Part shown: positions 9,985-17,973 of the stretch, one piece after another
How the letters are laid out: each line of letters starts with the position of its first letter
Numbering within the stretch: the first letter of the stretch is position 1
Assembly (NCBI GenBank): GCA_018713435.1
Contig: DVOS01000059.1
Location: 1-45,352 of the forward strand
Reading direction: 5' to 3'
Source: Candidatus Merdiplasma excrementigallinarum
GTDB lineage: Bacteria > Bacillota > Clostridia > Lachnospirales > Lachnospiraceae
DNA length: 45,352 nt
Translations under genes and position numbers: made by a program
The notes under the pieces: model-generated
The model's database searches: none
What the model saw: only the letters and a program-made list of their open reading frames with translations
What the model was told of the DNA's origin: nothing

Positions 9985-10245
9985 ATGGCTTACAGCAAAG
10001 ATAGAAGCGATTCTCCCATGAAGAGAAGAGGCGGCCGCAGAAGAAAGAAAGTCTGCGTTTTCTGCGGAAAAGAGAATAACGAGATCGATTACAAGGATGT
10101 AAATAAATTAAAGAGATACGTATCTGAGAGAGGCAAGATCCTGCCCAGACGTATCACCGGAAACTGCGCGAAGCACCAGAGAGCCCTGACCGTGGCGATC
10201 AAGAGAGCCCGTCATCTGTCCCTGATGCCCTATGTGCAGGACTAA
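9985..10245 (+). CDS. rpsR: 30S ribosomal protein S18
   Basis: 86 aa. Contains the S18 signature [19 protein letters not shown] and [14 protein letters not shown]. The N-terminal [13 protein letters not shown] region keeps two cysteines, the zinc-binding (C+) type. Last gene of the operon; a terminator follows at 10275. Confidence 0.97.
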   Translation: MAYSKDRSDSPMKRRGGRRRKKVCVFCGKENNEIDYKDVNKLKRYVSERGKILPRRITGNCAKHQRALTVAIKRARHLSLMPYVQD

Positions 10246-10274
10246 TTGATCTGGTCAGATATGAGTGAATGAAG

Positions 10275-10318
10275 AAAAGCCTTTAAGCACTGGAAATCGG
10301 GTGCTTGGAGGCTTTTTT
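10275..10318 (+). terminator. Terminator of the rpsF operon
   Basis: AAAAGCCT ... AAGCAC pairs with GTGCTT ... AGGCTTTT around a TGGAAATCGG loop, ending in a run of six T (10313-10318). A typical rho-independent terminator, 30 bp after rpsR. Confidence 0.85.
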
Positions 10319-10362
10319 GGTGCGCCCGGCAAGCGGATTTCTGGTGTTTTAATACTTCACTG

Positions 10363-10390
10363 TTTACTTTTTGATATAAAATGCTATAAT
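10363..10390 (+). promoter_or_regulatory. Promoter of the ImmA/PIN module
   Basis: TTTACT (10363-10368), 16-bp spacer and TATAAT (10385-10390), 25 bp before the ATG at 10415, with GAGGAGG between. The first gene has an HTH domain, so autoregulation here is plausible. No clear operator was recognised. Confidence 0.55.
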
Positions 10391-10414
10391 ATAAACAGAA
10401 GAGGAGGCGATGAT

Positions 10415-11455
10415 ATGCTCAATAAAAATTTAAAGTATTACCGTTTAAAGAAAAATATGTCAAAAAAGGAGCTCGCCTCACGGATTGGGGTGACTCCGAT
10501 GGCAGTCACTTATTATGAGAGCGGCGAAAGAAGACCTGATATGAAAACGATTAAAGCTTTGGCAAAAGCGCTTGGCGTGAAGACTGCTGATTTTTTGAGC
10601 AATCGTAACCAAAACCTTGTTTTTGCACATGGTGAATTCCGAAAAGGCAGTAAACTTACTGCTGGCCAGCAGGACTATATTCGTGAAGATGTAGAAGAAT
10701 ACATGGGAAGATTTTATTCTGCAGTTGATATTCTGGGCGGTGAAGTGATGCCGGATGCACCGGAAGTTCATAAGATTATGCTTGCAGGAAATCCGGAAGA
10801 AGATGCAGAAAAAATGCGAGACTATCTTGGAATTTCTGCAACTGGTCCTGTTGGAAACCTGATTCAGCTCTTGGAGAACAGAGGAATTCTGGTGTATGCC
10901 TGTAATATAGAAAATGATGCTTTCTCTGGTATGAATGGGCGAGTTAATGGAAGACCCTATATTATTTTTAACAAGCATATGAGCCCGGAAAGAATTCGTT
11001 CTACGATTGCGCATGAAGTGGCGCATTTTATTTTTATCTGGCCGGATGAAATGAAAGAAAAGGAAATTGAAAAAATGGCAACTGCTATAAGTGGAGCTTT
11101 TCTTTTTCCAGAAGCAGATGCCAAAAGAGAGCTTGGTTTAAGAAGAACCAGAATTAGCAAAGATATGGAATTGATCTGCAGGGAGTATGGTATTTCCATG
11201 TATCTGCTCGTAAAGAGGGCCGCGCTTTGTGGTATTATTACGGGCACTATTGAAAAAGATTTTTATATAAAAGCGGGAAAAGCAGGGTGGAAAAAGAACG
11301 AACCTGTTCGAAGCGATCCGGAAGTACCATTTTTATTTGAGCAGCTTGTATTTAGAGCAGTCAGCGAGAATGAAATAACGGTTCAGAAAGGTGCAGAGCT
11401 GCTAAAGCAGCCTTATAAGTTTGTGGCTGATCACTGCTTTGCCGCAGAGGAATAG
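10415..11455 (+). CDS. XRE HTH regulator fused to ImmA/IrrE-type metallopeptidase
   Basis: 346 aa. Residues 1-60 form an XRE/Cro helix-turn-helix (SKKELASRIGVTPMAVTYYE). The rest matches the ImmA/IrrE (COG2856) zinc peptidase family, with H200-E-V-A-H204 inside RSTIAHEVAHFIF and a downstream acidic EIEKMATAISGAFLFP segment likely giving the third ligand. I start at 10415 because GAGGAGG and a promoter lie just upstream; a longer frame from 10265 runs through the terminator and promoter. The gene is followed 3 bp later by a PIN-domain gene. In ICE and phage systems such proteins cleave a repressor; in the Xre-COG2856 architecture the protein is a predicted antitoxin/regulator of a partner. Base composition is clearly more AT-rich than the flanking genes, suggesting transfer. 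Confidence 0.88.
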   Translation: MLNKNLKYYRLKKNMSKKELASRIGVTPMAVTYYESGERRPDMKTIKALAKALGVKTADFLSNRNQNLVFAHGEFRKGSKLTAGQQDYIREDVEEYMGRFYSAVDILGGEVMPDAPEVHKIMLAGNPEEDAEKMRDYLGISATGPVGNLIQLLENRGILVYACNIENDAFSGMNGRVNGRPYIIFNKHMSPERIRSTIAHEVAHFIFIWPDEMKEKEIEKMATAISGAFLFPEADAKRELGLRRTRISKDMELICREYGISMYLLVKRAALCGIITGTIEKDFYIKAGKAGWKKNEPVRSDPEVPFLFEQLVFRAVSENEITVQKGAELLKQPYKFVADHCFAAEE

Positions 11456-11458
11456 CCC

Positions 11459-11980
11459 ATGGAGTATATTAGCAGCGATACCAATGTATGGCTTGACTTT
11501 GTGGAAATAGAAAAATTAAATCTTCCATTCCAACTGCCGTATGTATATTTGATGAATGATGAGGCAGTTGAAGATGAACTGCTCAGTCCTCCCGGGCTTA
11601 GTGATGAATTGCTGCGGATGGGGCTGCAGAAAACGGAACTTACAGAGGAGGAATTTTATCTGGCTGAAGCGCTGGCATTAAAATATGCAAAACCTTCTGT
11701 TTATGACTGCATTGCGCTTGCAATAGCTAAGATCAGAGGATTAATATTGTTGACTGGAGATGGTCCGCTTAGAAAAGCAGCGGCGGCAGAAGGCGTGAAC
11801 GTTATGGGAACGATAGGAATTCTTGACCAGTTGCACAACGGAAAATACATAGAAGATGAAGAATATGCAGAATGCATTCGGAGATTGATTGATAAAAATG
11901 GCGGGAAGGTACGTTTGCCGAAGTATGAACTGGAGATAAGGCTGCAGAGAGTCAGAAAAAAAGGAAGCAATAGAAAATGA
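11459..11980 (+). CDS. PIN-domain protein, putative toxin partner
   Basis: 173 aa. The first ~125 residues read as a PIN-like nuclease fold, with the acidic quartet in place: Asp7 (SSDTNVWLDF), Glu40 (VEDELL), Asp83 (SVYDCIALAIAK) and Asp101 (LLTGDGPLRKAA). A basic tail follows (LEIRLQRVRKKGSNRK). PIN toxins cleave RNA with a metal held by these residues. It starts 3 bp after the ImmA/IrrE regulator, with GAGG as ribosome binding site, and shares its AT-rich composition, so the two are translationally linked. A toxin role is inferred from family and pairing; a non-toxic nuclease role remains possible. Confidence 0.78.
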   Translation: MEYISSDTNVWLDFVEIEKLNLPFQLPYVYLMNDEAVEDELLSPPGLSDELLRMGLQKTELTEEEFYLAEALALKYAKPSVYDCIALAIAKIRGLILLTGDGPLRKAAAAEGVNVMGTIGILDQLHNGKYIEDEEYAECIRRLIDKNGGKVRLPKYELEIRLQRVRKKGSNRK

Positions 11981-12007
11981 GAATGAACCGGATAAGGGAG
12001 AGGGAAA

Positions 12008-12679
12008 ATGCTGCAGATTAAATGGTGGAAGGACGGATTTTACATTCTGGAAGATGAGCGGGTGAGGCAGTTTCTGATTCCGGGGGAGAAAGAGGCGCTG
12101 CTGATCGACACGGGATTTGCGGACAGCCATGTGCTGGAGGCGGCAAGGCAGGTTACAGATCTGCCGCTTAAAGTGGTGCTGACCCATGGGGATCCGGATC
12201 ATGCGGGCGGCCTGGCGGACTTTGCTTCCTGCTGCTTGCATGAGAAGGACTGGCCGCTGCTGGATGGAAGGGTGAAGACCGAGCCGCTGCGGGAAGGAGA
12301 CGTATTGCCATACGGAGCGTATAAATGGGAAGTGATGGAAATACCGGGGCATACCTATGGCAGCGTGGCCCTGATTGACTGGGAGAAAAAACTGCTGCTG
12401 CCGGGAGATACGGTGCAGAAGGAAGGTCCCATCTATATGTTCGGGCTCCACAGGAATCTGGATCTGTATATTGAAAGCCTGGAAAGACTGCTTAAAATCC
12501 GGGACAGGATTGAAACGATTCTTCCCTGCCATCATGCCTGCCCCATTGCGCCGGACTGGATTGAGAAGAATCTTCTGGATGCCAGGGCACTGCGGAATGG
12601 AGAATTGACAGGAGAGCCCCATCCTTTTATGCCATGCAGAACATACAGCGGCAGATGGACAACGTTTTACGGGGAATAA
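12008..12679 (+). CDS. Metallo-beta-lactamase fold hydrolase
   Basis: 223 aa. MBL fold with LIDTGFAD near residue 34, the metal motif VLTHGDPDHAGGL near 58-70, a later metal His in IPGHTYGSVAL, and LLLPGDTV. The first motif reads THGDPDH where the common form is THxHxDH, so one histidine ligand is Asp; this variant occurs in several MBL subfamilies. The substrate is unknown. The ATG follows GGGAGAGGGAAA. Base composition returns to the GC-richer background here. Confidence 0.85.
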   Translation: MLQIKWWKDGFYILEDERVRQFLIPGEKEALLIDTGFADSHVLEAARQVTDLPLKVVLTHGDPDHAGGLADFASCCLHEKDWPLLDGRVKTEPLREGDVLPYGAYKWEVMEIPGHTYGSVALIDWEKKLLLPGDTVQKEGPIYMFGLHRNLDLYIESLERLLKIRDRIETILPCHHACPIAPDWIEKNLLDARALRNGELTGEPHPFMPCRTYSGRWTTFYGE

Positions 12680-12712
12680 ATTTTTTGAAAAAACAGTGAA
12701 GGAGACAGATAC

Positions 12713-13012
12713 ATGAAAGTATACGGAGCGGAGATCTGTATTGACTGCAGAAATTATAAAGCGATTCAGAAAAGACGGGGGTTTGAAGCAGAATATATCG
12801 AGATTACGGAGGATACCGGGAAACTGAAGGAATTCCTGAAGATCCGGGATCATGCGCCCCTCTTCGCGCCTCTGCGGGAGCGGGGAGGGATCGGGATTCC
12901 CCTGTTTGTGAATGAGGACGGAAAAATGACCTTTGATATGGATGAGGCCCTTTCCTGGATTGGCCAGGCGCCGGTGCGTTCGGACGAGATCATTGAGAAA
13001 AGACCGGAGTGA
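12713..13012 (+). CDS. Glutaredoxin-like protein
   Basis: 99 aa thioredoxin-fold protein with a CxxC near the N-terminus (MKVYGAEICIDCRNYKAIQK; Cys9 and Cys12) and a cis-proline-like IGIPLFVNEDG segment near 60-70. It probably acts in thiol-disulfide exchange or as a small redox carrier. The ATG has AAGGAG 11 bp upstream. A partner is not evident. Confidence 0.75.
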   Translation: MKVYGAEICIDCRNYKAIQKRRGFEAEYIEITEDTGKLKEFLKIRDHAPLFAPLRERGGIGIPLFVNEDGKMTFDMDEALSWIGQAPVRSDEIIEKRPE

Positions 13013-13068
13013 TCTGGGAAAAGACCAGTATAAAAAAGGTTGCAGGGAACATGAAGGAGGAGATGGCA

Positions 13069-13296
13069 ATGACAAAACTTGGGCAGATGATATGGGATGA
13101 CGCGGTTAAACAGGGCCGCGAGGAAGGCCGCAGTATCGGCCGTGAGGAAGGCCGCGAGGAAGGTCAGGCGCAGGCCTCGGAGCGGTACAGCCGTCTGATT
13201 TTGCTTTTAAACCGGGACAACCGGACGGACCAGATCATAAAGATTGCCTCCGATCCGGAGTATCGGGAAGCTCTGTATAAAGAATATAAAATCTGA
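13069..13296 (+). CDS. Small protein resembling the C-terminal tail of Rpn-family nucleases
   Basis: 75 aa from the ATG at 13069, which has AAGGAGG 8 bp upstream; a longer GTG frame from 13009 has no better site. It opens with MTKLGQMIWDDAVKQ, then has a Gly/Arg/Glu repeat (GREEGRSIGREEGREEGQ), then a helical tail ending YREALYKEYKI. This resembles the low-complexity C-terminus of PD-(D/E)XK 'Rpn' recombination-promoting nuclease/transposase proteins common in Lachnospiraceae, but the nuclease domain is absent. It may be a stand-alone regulator (short Rpn tails have been seen to work alone) or a remnant. Confidence 0.6.
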   Translation: MTKLGQMIWDDAVKQGREEGRSIGREEGREEGQAQASERYSRLILLLNRDNRTDQIIKIASDPEYREALYKEYKI

Positions 13297-13328
13297 AGCA
13301 GACGGATAAAGATTTTTCGGGAGGATAG

Positions 13329-14078
13329 ATGCCAATGAATTGTACTGTAAAAGAATTATATGAGAGAAAATCTGTCCGAGCCTATACGGATGAACCGATT
13401 ACAGAGGAAGAGAAAGAACTGATTCTGACTTCCGCCATACAGGCGCCCACGGCGGGAAATATGTCCCTGTTTTCGGTTATTGATGTACAGTCTCAGGAAA
13501 TTAAAGATATACTGGCAGAGCGGTGCGACCATCAGAAGTTTATAGCTTCCGCGCCCCTGGTGCTGGTGTTCCTTGCCGACTGCCAGAAATGGTACGAAAT
13601 GTTTCAGTGTTATCACAGTGAAGCCCCTGCATTTGCGGAGGGAGATCTGTTCCTGGCTATGGAGGACTGTATGATTGCGGCGCAGAATGCGGTGACGGCA
13701 GCGGAAGCTCTGGGAATAGGGTCCTGTTATATAGGGGATATGCTGGAAAATTTTGAAGAAAATCAGAAGCTGCTTCATCTGCCCCGTTATGCGGTGCCCC
13801 TTGTGCTGGTAACCTTCGGCAGACCCACAGAGCAGCAGAAGAACCGGGCGAAGCCGGGGCGCTTCTGCCTGAACGACATGGTATTCCAAGACCGATATCC
13901 GGACCGGACGGCCGAGGAATGGAAGGATGTTTTTAAAAGAAAAACCGGAATGAAGGAAGAAGAACTGGAAAACTATATTGCGGGTTATGCCAGAAGAAAG
14001 TTTCAGGCGGATTTTAAAAAAGAAATGGATCGCTCTGCCAGAGCAGTTATTCGAAACTGGATCGGAGAAAACGCTTAG
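13329..14078 (+). CDS. Nitroreductase-family flavoprotein
   Basis: 249 aa. FMN-dependent nitroreductase fold: the N-terminal RKSVRAYTDEPITEEE motif, then LTSAIQAPTAGNMSLFSV and the GIGSCYIGDMLEN core. The extra ~60 C-terminal residues (GRPTEQQKNRAKPGRF onward) are typical of the NADPH-dependent oxidoreductase (NfsA/FRP-like) branch. The substrate is unknown. GGGAGGATAG precedes the ATG. It converges on the GGDEF gene across a strong hairpin. Confidence 0.87.
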   Translation: MPMNCTVKELYERKSVRAYTDEPITEEEKELILTSAIQAPTAGNMSLFSVIDVQSQEIKDILAERCDHQKFIASAPLVLVFLADCQKWYEMFQCYHSEAPAFAEGDLFLAMEDCMIAAQNAVTAAEALGIGSCYIGDMLENFEENQKLLHLPRYAVPLVLVTFGRPTEQQKNRAKPGRFCLNDMVFQDRYPDRTAEEWKDVFKRKTGMKEEELENYIAGYARRKFQADFKKEMDRSARAVIRNWIGENA

Positions 14079-14084
14079 AAAAAT

Positions 14085-14124
14085 GCGGCCCTGTCCGGCG
14101 GCTTTTGCCGCCCGGCAGGGCCGC
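14085..14124. terminator. Bidirectional hairpin between convergent genes
   Basis: GCGGCCCTG/TCCGGCGGC ... GCCGCCCGG/CAGGGCCGC forms a long GC-rich stem around TTTT. It lies between the convergent nitroreductase and GGDEF genes. Without a strong T tract, termination strength is uncertain. Confidence 0.6.
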
Positions 14125-14138
14125 GATTCGGTCTGGTT

Positions 14139-15296
14139 TTAGCGAGGGGCACAGCGGGCAGTCTGGTTTCTTCCGTTGTTCTTTGCCCAGTACAGGGCAT
14201 CGTCCGCTCCATGAAGCAGCCTGCGAAATTCCAGGTCATTTTTCATGGTTCCCACAGCGTAGCCTGCGCTGACGGTAAGATACCGGCCCGGTTTTGAGGA
14301 GGGGATTTTCTGCTGCTCAATCTGGCTGCACAGCCTGTCCGCCAGATGTTTTGCCTGGGTTTCATCTGTGATTTCCAGCAGGCAGAGAAACTCTTCGCCC
14401 CCGTAACGAAAGTGAATCCCTTCTAATTCCTGAAGGACGCCGGCCACCTTTTTCAGACATTCGTCTCCCTCAACGTGGCCAAAGGTGTCATTATATTCCT
14501 TAAAGTGGTCAATATCTATGACGAATACGGCTATCTGGCGGCGGCTGTTTTCGGAAAAAAAGCGGTCCGTCCATTCGCTCAGGTAGTTCCGGTTCCATAA
14601 CCCGGTGAGAGGATCGTGATTTGCCAGATAATTCAGCCGTTCGCTCTGCCGGGTGATCATTTCATTTTTCTCTTCCATCTCCAGGTGGTTTAGAAAGTCC
14701 TTTCGCAGGGAAGCCCAGCGGTACAGGCTGATGAAGAGCGCCACCAGGGTGAGACCGACTGAGTTTACGCAGAAACCGTAAATGTCCCTGGAAGGTGCCA
14801 GATCCAGCTGCAGGATTCCCGCAAGGAGAATGGCCTCACAGAAAATAAAAACCGGAACGGAGATCCGGGGCCGGATATAGAGCAGGCCCGCTATATAGAC
14901 GGCGGTGGTCATATAAACGCTGATATTGCTGGAAACTCTCTGGTCGTACAGGGTGATGCAGGCGGACCAGATCAGCAGCAGGCAGCCAAATGCTGTGTAA
15001 AGATGAAGAAGCTTTGCGCTTTTTCCTTTTCTGCCGGCTGTCAGGATCCATCCGCAGACGGCAGTGAGGATACAGATCAGCAGCATAGCCCCGTACAGAA
15101 CCATATAGACTCTGCTTGCCTGGGATTTCAGCTGGAAATCGGTATAAAAAAGAGTATATAAAATATTGTAGATCTGGAAAAGGAGAACAAAGATATTCGC
15201 CGCCCAGAAATATTTGCCCGTGGTTTTCGCTGTCTTTTCACGAAAGAGGATCTCGTGAGCAGGATTCATGGCAAGTTCCTTTAGTTTTTCCATCAT
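14139..15296 (-). CDS. Membrane diguanylate cyclase (GGDEF)
   Basis: 385 aa. Six hydrophobic segments fill about 29-195, followed by a coiled linker (about 200-225) and a GGDEF domain (about 226-382) starting with LANHDPLTGLWNRNYL. The active motif is GGEEF at 299-303, preceded by FVIDIDHFKEYND. It should make cyclic di-GMP at the membrane. The inhibitory RxxD I-site expected five residues before GGEEF is absent (LEGIHFRY), so product feedback through that site is unlikely. It is the second gene of a two-gene unit, 6 bp after the hypothetical protein at 15303-15794. Confidence 0.9.
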   Translation of the reverse strand: MMEKLKELAMNPAHEILFREKTAKTTGKYFWAANIFVLLFQIYNILYTLFYTDFQLKSQASRVYMVLYGAMLLICILTAVCGWILTAGRKGKSAKLLHLYTAFGCLLLIWSACITLYDQRVSSNISVYMTTAVYIAGLLYIRPRISVPVFIFCEAILLAGILQLDLAPSRDIYGFCVNSVGLTLVALFISLYRWASLRKDFLNHLEMEEKNEMITRQSERLNYLANHDPLTGLWNRNYLSEWTDRFFSENSRRQIAVFVIDIDHFKEYNDTFGHVEGDECLKKVAGVLQELEGIHFRYGGEEFLCLLEITDETQAKHLADRLCSQIEQQKIPSSKPGRYLTVSAGYAVGTMKNDLEFRRLLHGADDALYWAKNNGRNQTARCAPR

Positions 15297-15302
15297 GGCA
15301 GG

Positions 15303-15794
15303 TTAGCCCTCCCTGGTTATTTGTTCTTGGGACATAGATTCTTCGTATATTTCCTCCCGGGTGGCGGTTCTGACCGCCATTGTTCCGGCGGCATAGTCCA
15401 CTTCGAGAATAAAATACTGATCGATATTGTCCACGGTGAAGGAGGTTTTGCTTCCGGATGAGGACGTGACGTTGCAAAATCCCGGAGTCAGCGGAATGCG
15501 GTCTATGTCCGGGCCGGAGGGATAGCAGCGCAGTCCTCCGGCCAGATATTCATGATCCAGCACCAGGGTGATCATATCCTCTTCTTCCAGCACATCATAA
15601 TTTTTAAATTTTGCCTTTAGTATGGCTCGCACTTGGTCCTGCTCCTCAAAAGTCATTTCAGATATGGTCTTGGTGCTTTCTTCTTCCTCCGGAGGATTTT
15701 TGAAAAACGTTGTATAAATAGGACGGCCCGCAGCAAAGGCAAAGGCCAGCAGAAAAACAACTCCTATGACGATTTTTTTTAACATTTTTTCCAT
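15303..15794 (-). CDS. Membrane-anchored protein of unknown function
   Basis: 163 aa. A basic start and one hydrophobic helix (about 5-24, KKIVIGVVFLLAFAFAAGRP) suggest an N-terminal anchor or uncleaved signal. The remainder is an acidic soluble domain with two cysteines (LRCYPSG and GFCNVTSS). No family is recognised. It is co-transcribed with the downstream GGDEF cyclase (6-bp gap), so it could be an external input or accessory of that cyclase; this is inference from position only. Confidence 0.6.
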   Translation of the reverse strand: MEKMLKKIVIGVVFLLAFAFAAGRPIYTTFFKNPPEEEESTKTISEMTFEEQDQVRAILKAKFKNYDVLEEEDMITLVLDHEYLAGGLRCYPSGPDIDRIPLTPGFCNVTSSSGSKTSFTVDNIDQYFILEVDYAAGTMAVRTATREEIYEESMSQEQITREG

Positions 15795-15959
15795 CCTTTA
15801 CCTTTGATTTGTCCGGGCAGCGGGTCAAGCAGGCACGCTGCCATCGGAGCTTTGCTTTCAATTCGGATTTTGTGTGCTTAAAGCCGGATTTCATCCGGCC
15901 TCCTCGTAATTATATCATTCCGGGAGCCAGAGGGCAAGAATAGCGCAGAAGCCATTTGC

Positions 15960-16069
15960 AACTCTAAATTCCAGGCTGCTAAATATTTATATAAAATTTA
16001 GAGTTTAGAAATTTAGATCAGACCTTCTTTTTGTGCAGAAAGCCAAAAATATTATGTGCAAAACGCACA
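15960..16069. promoter_or_regulatory. Palindromes upstream of the sugar operon
   Basis: The AT-rich gap 15795-16240 holds two inverted repeats well above the operon promoter. AACTCTAAATT (15960-15970) pairs perfectly with AATTTAGAGTT (15995-16005), and inside the spacer is the palindrome TAAATATTTA (15980-15989), which also occurs before the LacI gene. TGTGC-n5-GCACA lies at 16055-16069. These are candidate sites for the LacI regulator or another factor. Cores are AT-rich, so chance matches are possible. Confidence 0.35.
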
Positions 16070-16139
16070 AAACAATGATATATATTTTGTTAAAAGAGTA
16101 AAAACTGACGTGATTTATATAAATTTATCTAAAAAACTA

Positions 16140-16167
16140 TTGAAATATAATTTAAATAATTTATAAT
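16140..16167 (+). promoter_or_regulatory. Promoter of the sugar transport operon
   Basis: TTGAAA (16140-16145), 16-bp spacer and TATAAT (16162-16167), with an expected start near 16174. The leader contains a perfect 6-bp hairpin, GCAATC/GATTGC, at 16182-16198, then AAAGGAGG before the binding-protein ATG at 16241. Confidence 0.6.
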
Positions 16168-16240
16168 CAAGTTACAACAAAGCAATCCAAGAGATTGCGG
16201 AAACCGAAGTCCATATAAACGTATAAAGGAGGAAAAAATT

Positions 16241-17209
16241 ATGGCAAAGAAACTTCTGGCAGGTTTAATGGTAACTGCAATGGTAGGATGCGCATTCAGC
16301 GGTTCCGTAATGGCTGAGGAGGCAGAGCTTCTTCCCGGCGGCGGATCCAACATTATCTACTGCATCACTCCTTCCACTTCCAATGTTTACTTCAAGACCG
16401 TGCAGGATATCGCGACTGCTAAGGGCGAGGAGCTGGGATATGAAGTGAAGTGCTTCTCCCATGACGACGATGCCGCTACACAGCTGGAAATGTTTGAAGC
16501 AGCTATCGCGGACGGCGCTGCAGCCATCATCTGCGACAACGCAGGCGCAGACGCGACTGTTGAGGCAGTGCAGAAAGCCTACGACGCAGGTATCCCCACC
16601 TTCCTGGTAGACCGTGAGATCAACGAGAGCGGCATTGCCGTAGCGCAGCTGGTAGCAGACAACGCTCAGGGCGCAGCCGCTATCGCAGAAGCCTGGGTTG
16701 AGGCGATGAACTACGAAGGACAGTACGCTGAGCTGCTGGGCCTTGAGACCGATACGAACTGCCAGGTTCGTTCCGATAACTTCCACTCTGTAATTGATGA
16801 GTATCCGGATCTGGAGATGGTAGCACAGCAGTCCGCTAACTGGGATCAGACCGAAGCTTACGAGAAGACCGAGTCCATTCTGCAGGCTAACCCCGAGATC
16901 ACCGGTATCATCTGCGGAAACGACACCATGGCCTGCGGCGCTGTACAGGCTTGCCTGGATGCCGGCCGTGACGACATCAAGATCATCGGCGTTGACGGAT
17001 CTGACGATGCTGCCGCTTACATCAAATCCGGCAACATGGTAGGAACCGCTCTGCAGCAGATCGCTCTGATCACTGAGATGGCTGTTGAGCAGGCTGACGC
17101 TTACTTAAACGGCACCGCTCCCGAGTCTGAGAAGCAGCTGATCCCCTGCGTGGCCATCACTGCCGACAACGTAGACAACCTGTCCGGTTTCGTTTACACC
17201 GAGGAGTAA
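16241..17209 (+). CDS. Sugar ABC transporter substrate-binding lipoprotein
   Basis: 322 aa. The signal sequence ends near MVGC, so Cys17 is the likely lipid site, as expected for a Gram-positive binding protein. The mature part is a periplasmic-binding/LacI-type (RbsB-like) fold: IIYCITPSTSNVYFKTVQD, then AAAIICDNAGADATVEAVQK, IPTFLVDREIN, ITGIICGNDTMACGAVQA and IKIIGVDGSDDA. It captures a monosaccharide for the ATPase and permease encoded downstream. It is the first gene of the operon, and two hairpins after it (17248-17331) probably raise its transcript relative to the rest. The ligand is uncertain; D-apiose or another pentose or tetrose is the best guess from the downstream enzymes. Confidence 0.92.
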   Translation: MAKKLLAGLMVTAMVGCAFSGSVMAEEAELLPGGGSNIIYCITPSTSNVYFKTVQDIATAKGEELGYEVKCFSHDDDAATQLEMFEAAIADGAAAIICDNAGADATVEAVQKAYDAGIPTFLVDREINESGIAVAQLVADNAQGAAAIAEAWVEAMNYEGQYAELLGLETDTNCQVRSDNFHSVIDEYPDLEMVAQQSANWDQTEAYEKTESILQANPEITGIICGNDTMACGAVQACLDAGRDDIKIIGVDGSDDAAAYIKSGNMVGTALQQIALITEMAVEQADAYLNGTAPESEKQLIPCVAITADNVDNLSGFVYTEE

Positions 17210-17247
17210 AACAAAAGCATACTGTTTGACTAACATGACATTCTGAA

Positions 17248-17331
17248 GAAAGGCGGTGCGTTGCGCCGCCTTTCCCAGTCAGATCTGACCCTTGCGGCAC
17301 CGGCCGGTTCCATGCAGGCATGGCTGGCCGG
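17248..17331 (+). terminator. Tandem hairpins between binding protein and DUF2291 gene
   Basis: GAAAGGCGG (17248-17256) pairs with CCGCCTTTC (17266-17274). A second hairpin pairs CCGGCC (17300-17305) with GGCCGG (17326-17331), with CCATG/CATGG inside. Neither has a T tract. Such hairpins after a binding-protein gene usually stabilise its mRNA or partly stop read-through. Confidence 0.6.
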
Positions 17332-17367
17332 CTGCCCCGGGAATAAAAGCGACAAGGAGAAGATGAA

Positions 17368-17958
17368 ATGAAAAGAAAATTATCCCTGATTGCTGCACTT
17401 GCATTATCTGCCGTATGTCTCACCGGCTGCGGAATTGTGACGGTAGTTCCCATCGGTGAGGAAGCCTCCTTTACCGGCCAGCAGGAATTTGACTCCAGCG
17501 CGGAGTCCAGCGGAGACTGGGCCGCGGTGGCGGAGGAGATCACCGGCGCGGCCACAGACCTGGTGGAAGTGCTGAACGGCGACGGCATCGGTTCCAATAC
17601 AGTAGCGGTTTCCGGAACCGCCAGCATTGTGGAGTTTAACACAGAGACCCCGAAATATTATCTGCTGATTACCCCGGAAGGATATTCAGGCAGCGAGGAA
17701 TTCCGGATTCATGCCGGCGGCGTTTACTCCGGAACTGCCATCCGGGACGCTCAGACCGTAAAGAATTTTGAGAGTTTTACCAATCAGACCGAATGGTCTC
17801 AGTACGCCAAGGCCCTGAACGAGCAGGCGGACACCCAGGTGGTGGCTCCTCTGGCTCTGGATGAAAGCGCGGCGGGAAAGACGGTGACATTTGTGGGAGC
17901 GGCGGTACAGTCCGGCGACACGGTAACCATCACCCCGGTATCCATGACGATTGAATAA
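17368..17958 (+). CDS. DUF2291 lipoprotein of the sugar ABC transporter
   Basis: 196 aa. A clear lipoprotein signal with LTGC lipidation site (Cys21), followed by a DUF2291-like domain: IVTVVPIGEEASFTGQQEFD and KYYLLITPEGYSGSEEFRIH, ending in a beta-rich segment. DUF2291 proteins occur almost only inside RbsB/RbsA/RbsC-type sugar operons and are thought to be outer-face accessories of the transporter; their exact function is not established. It lies between the binding protein and the ATPase, as usual for the family. Confidence 0.75.
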   Translation: MKRKLSLIAALALSAVCLTGCGIVTVVPIGEEASFTGQQEFDSSAESSGDWAAVAEEITGAATDLVEVLNGDGIGSNTVAVSGTASIVEFNTETPKYYLLITPEGYSGSEEFRIHAGGVYSGTAIRDAQTVKNFESFTNQTEWSQYAKALNEQADTQVVAPLALDESAAGKTVTFVGAAVQSGDTVTITPVSMTIE

Positions 17959-17973
17959 AAGAGGAGGGGAAAA

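Noticed and set aside
10265..10414. Longer N-terminus for the ImmA/IrrE protein.
   Set aside because: The extension would translate the rpsR terminator and the promoter; a proper ribosome binding site lies before 10415.
13120..13170. Short tandem repeat GGCCGCGAGGAAGGCCGC-type resembling a CRISPR or VNTR.
   Set aside because: It encodes the in-frame GREEGR repeat of a small protein; there are no spacers and only about three units.
16021..16075. Catabolite (cre) site upstream of the sugar operon.
   Set aside because: TGTGCAAAACGCACA looks similar, but the CG is one base off from the TGNNANCGNNNNCA consensus.
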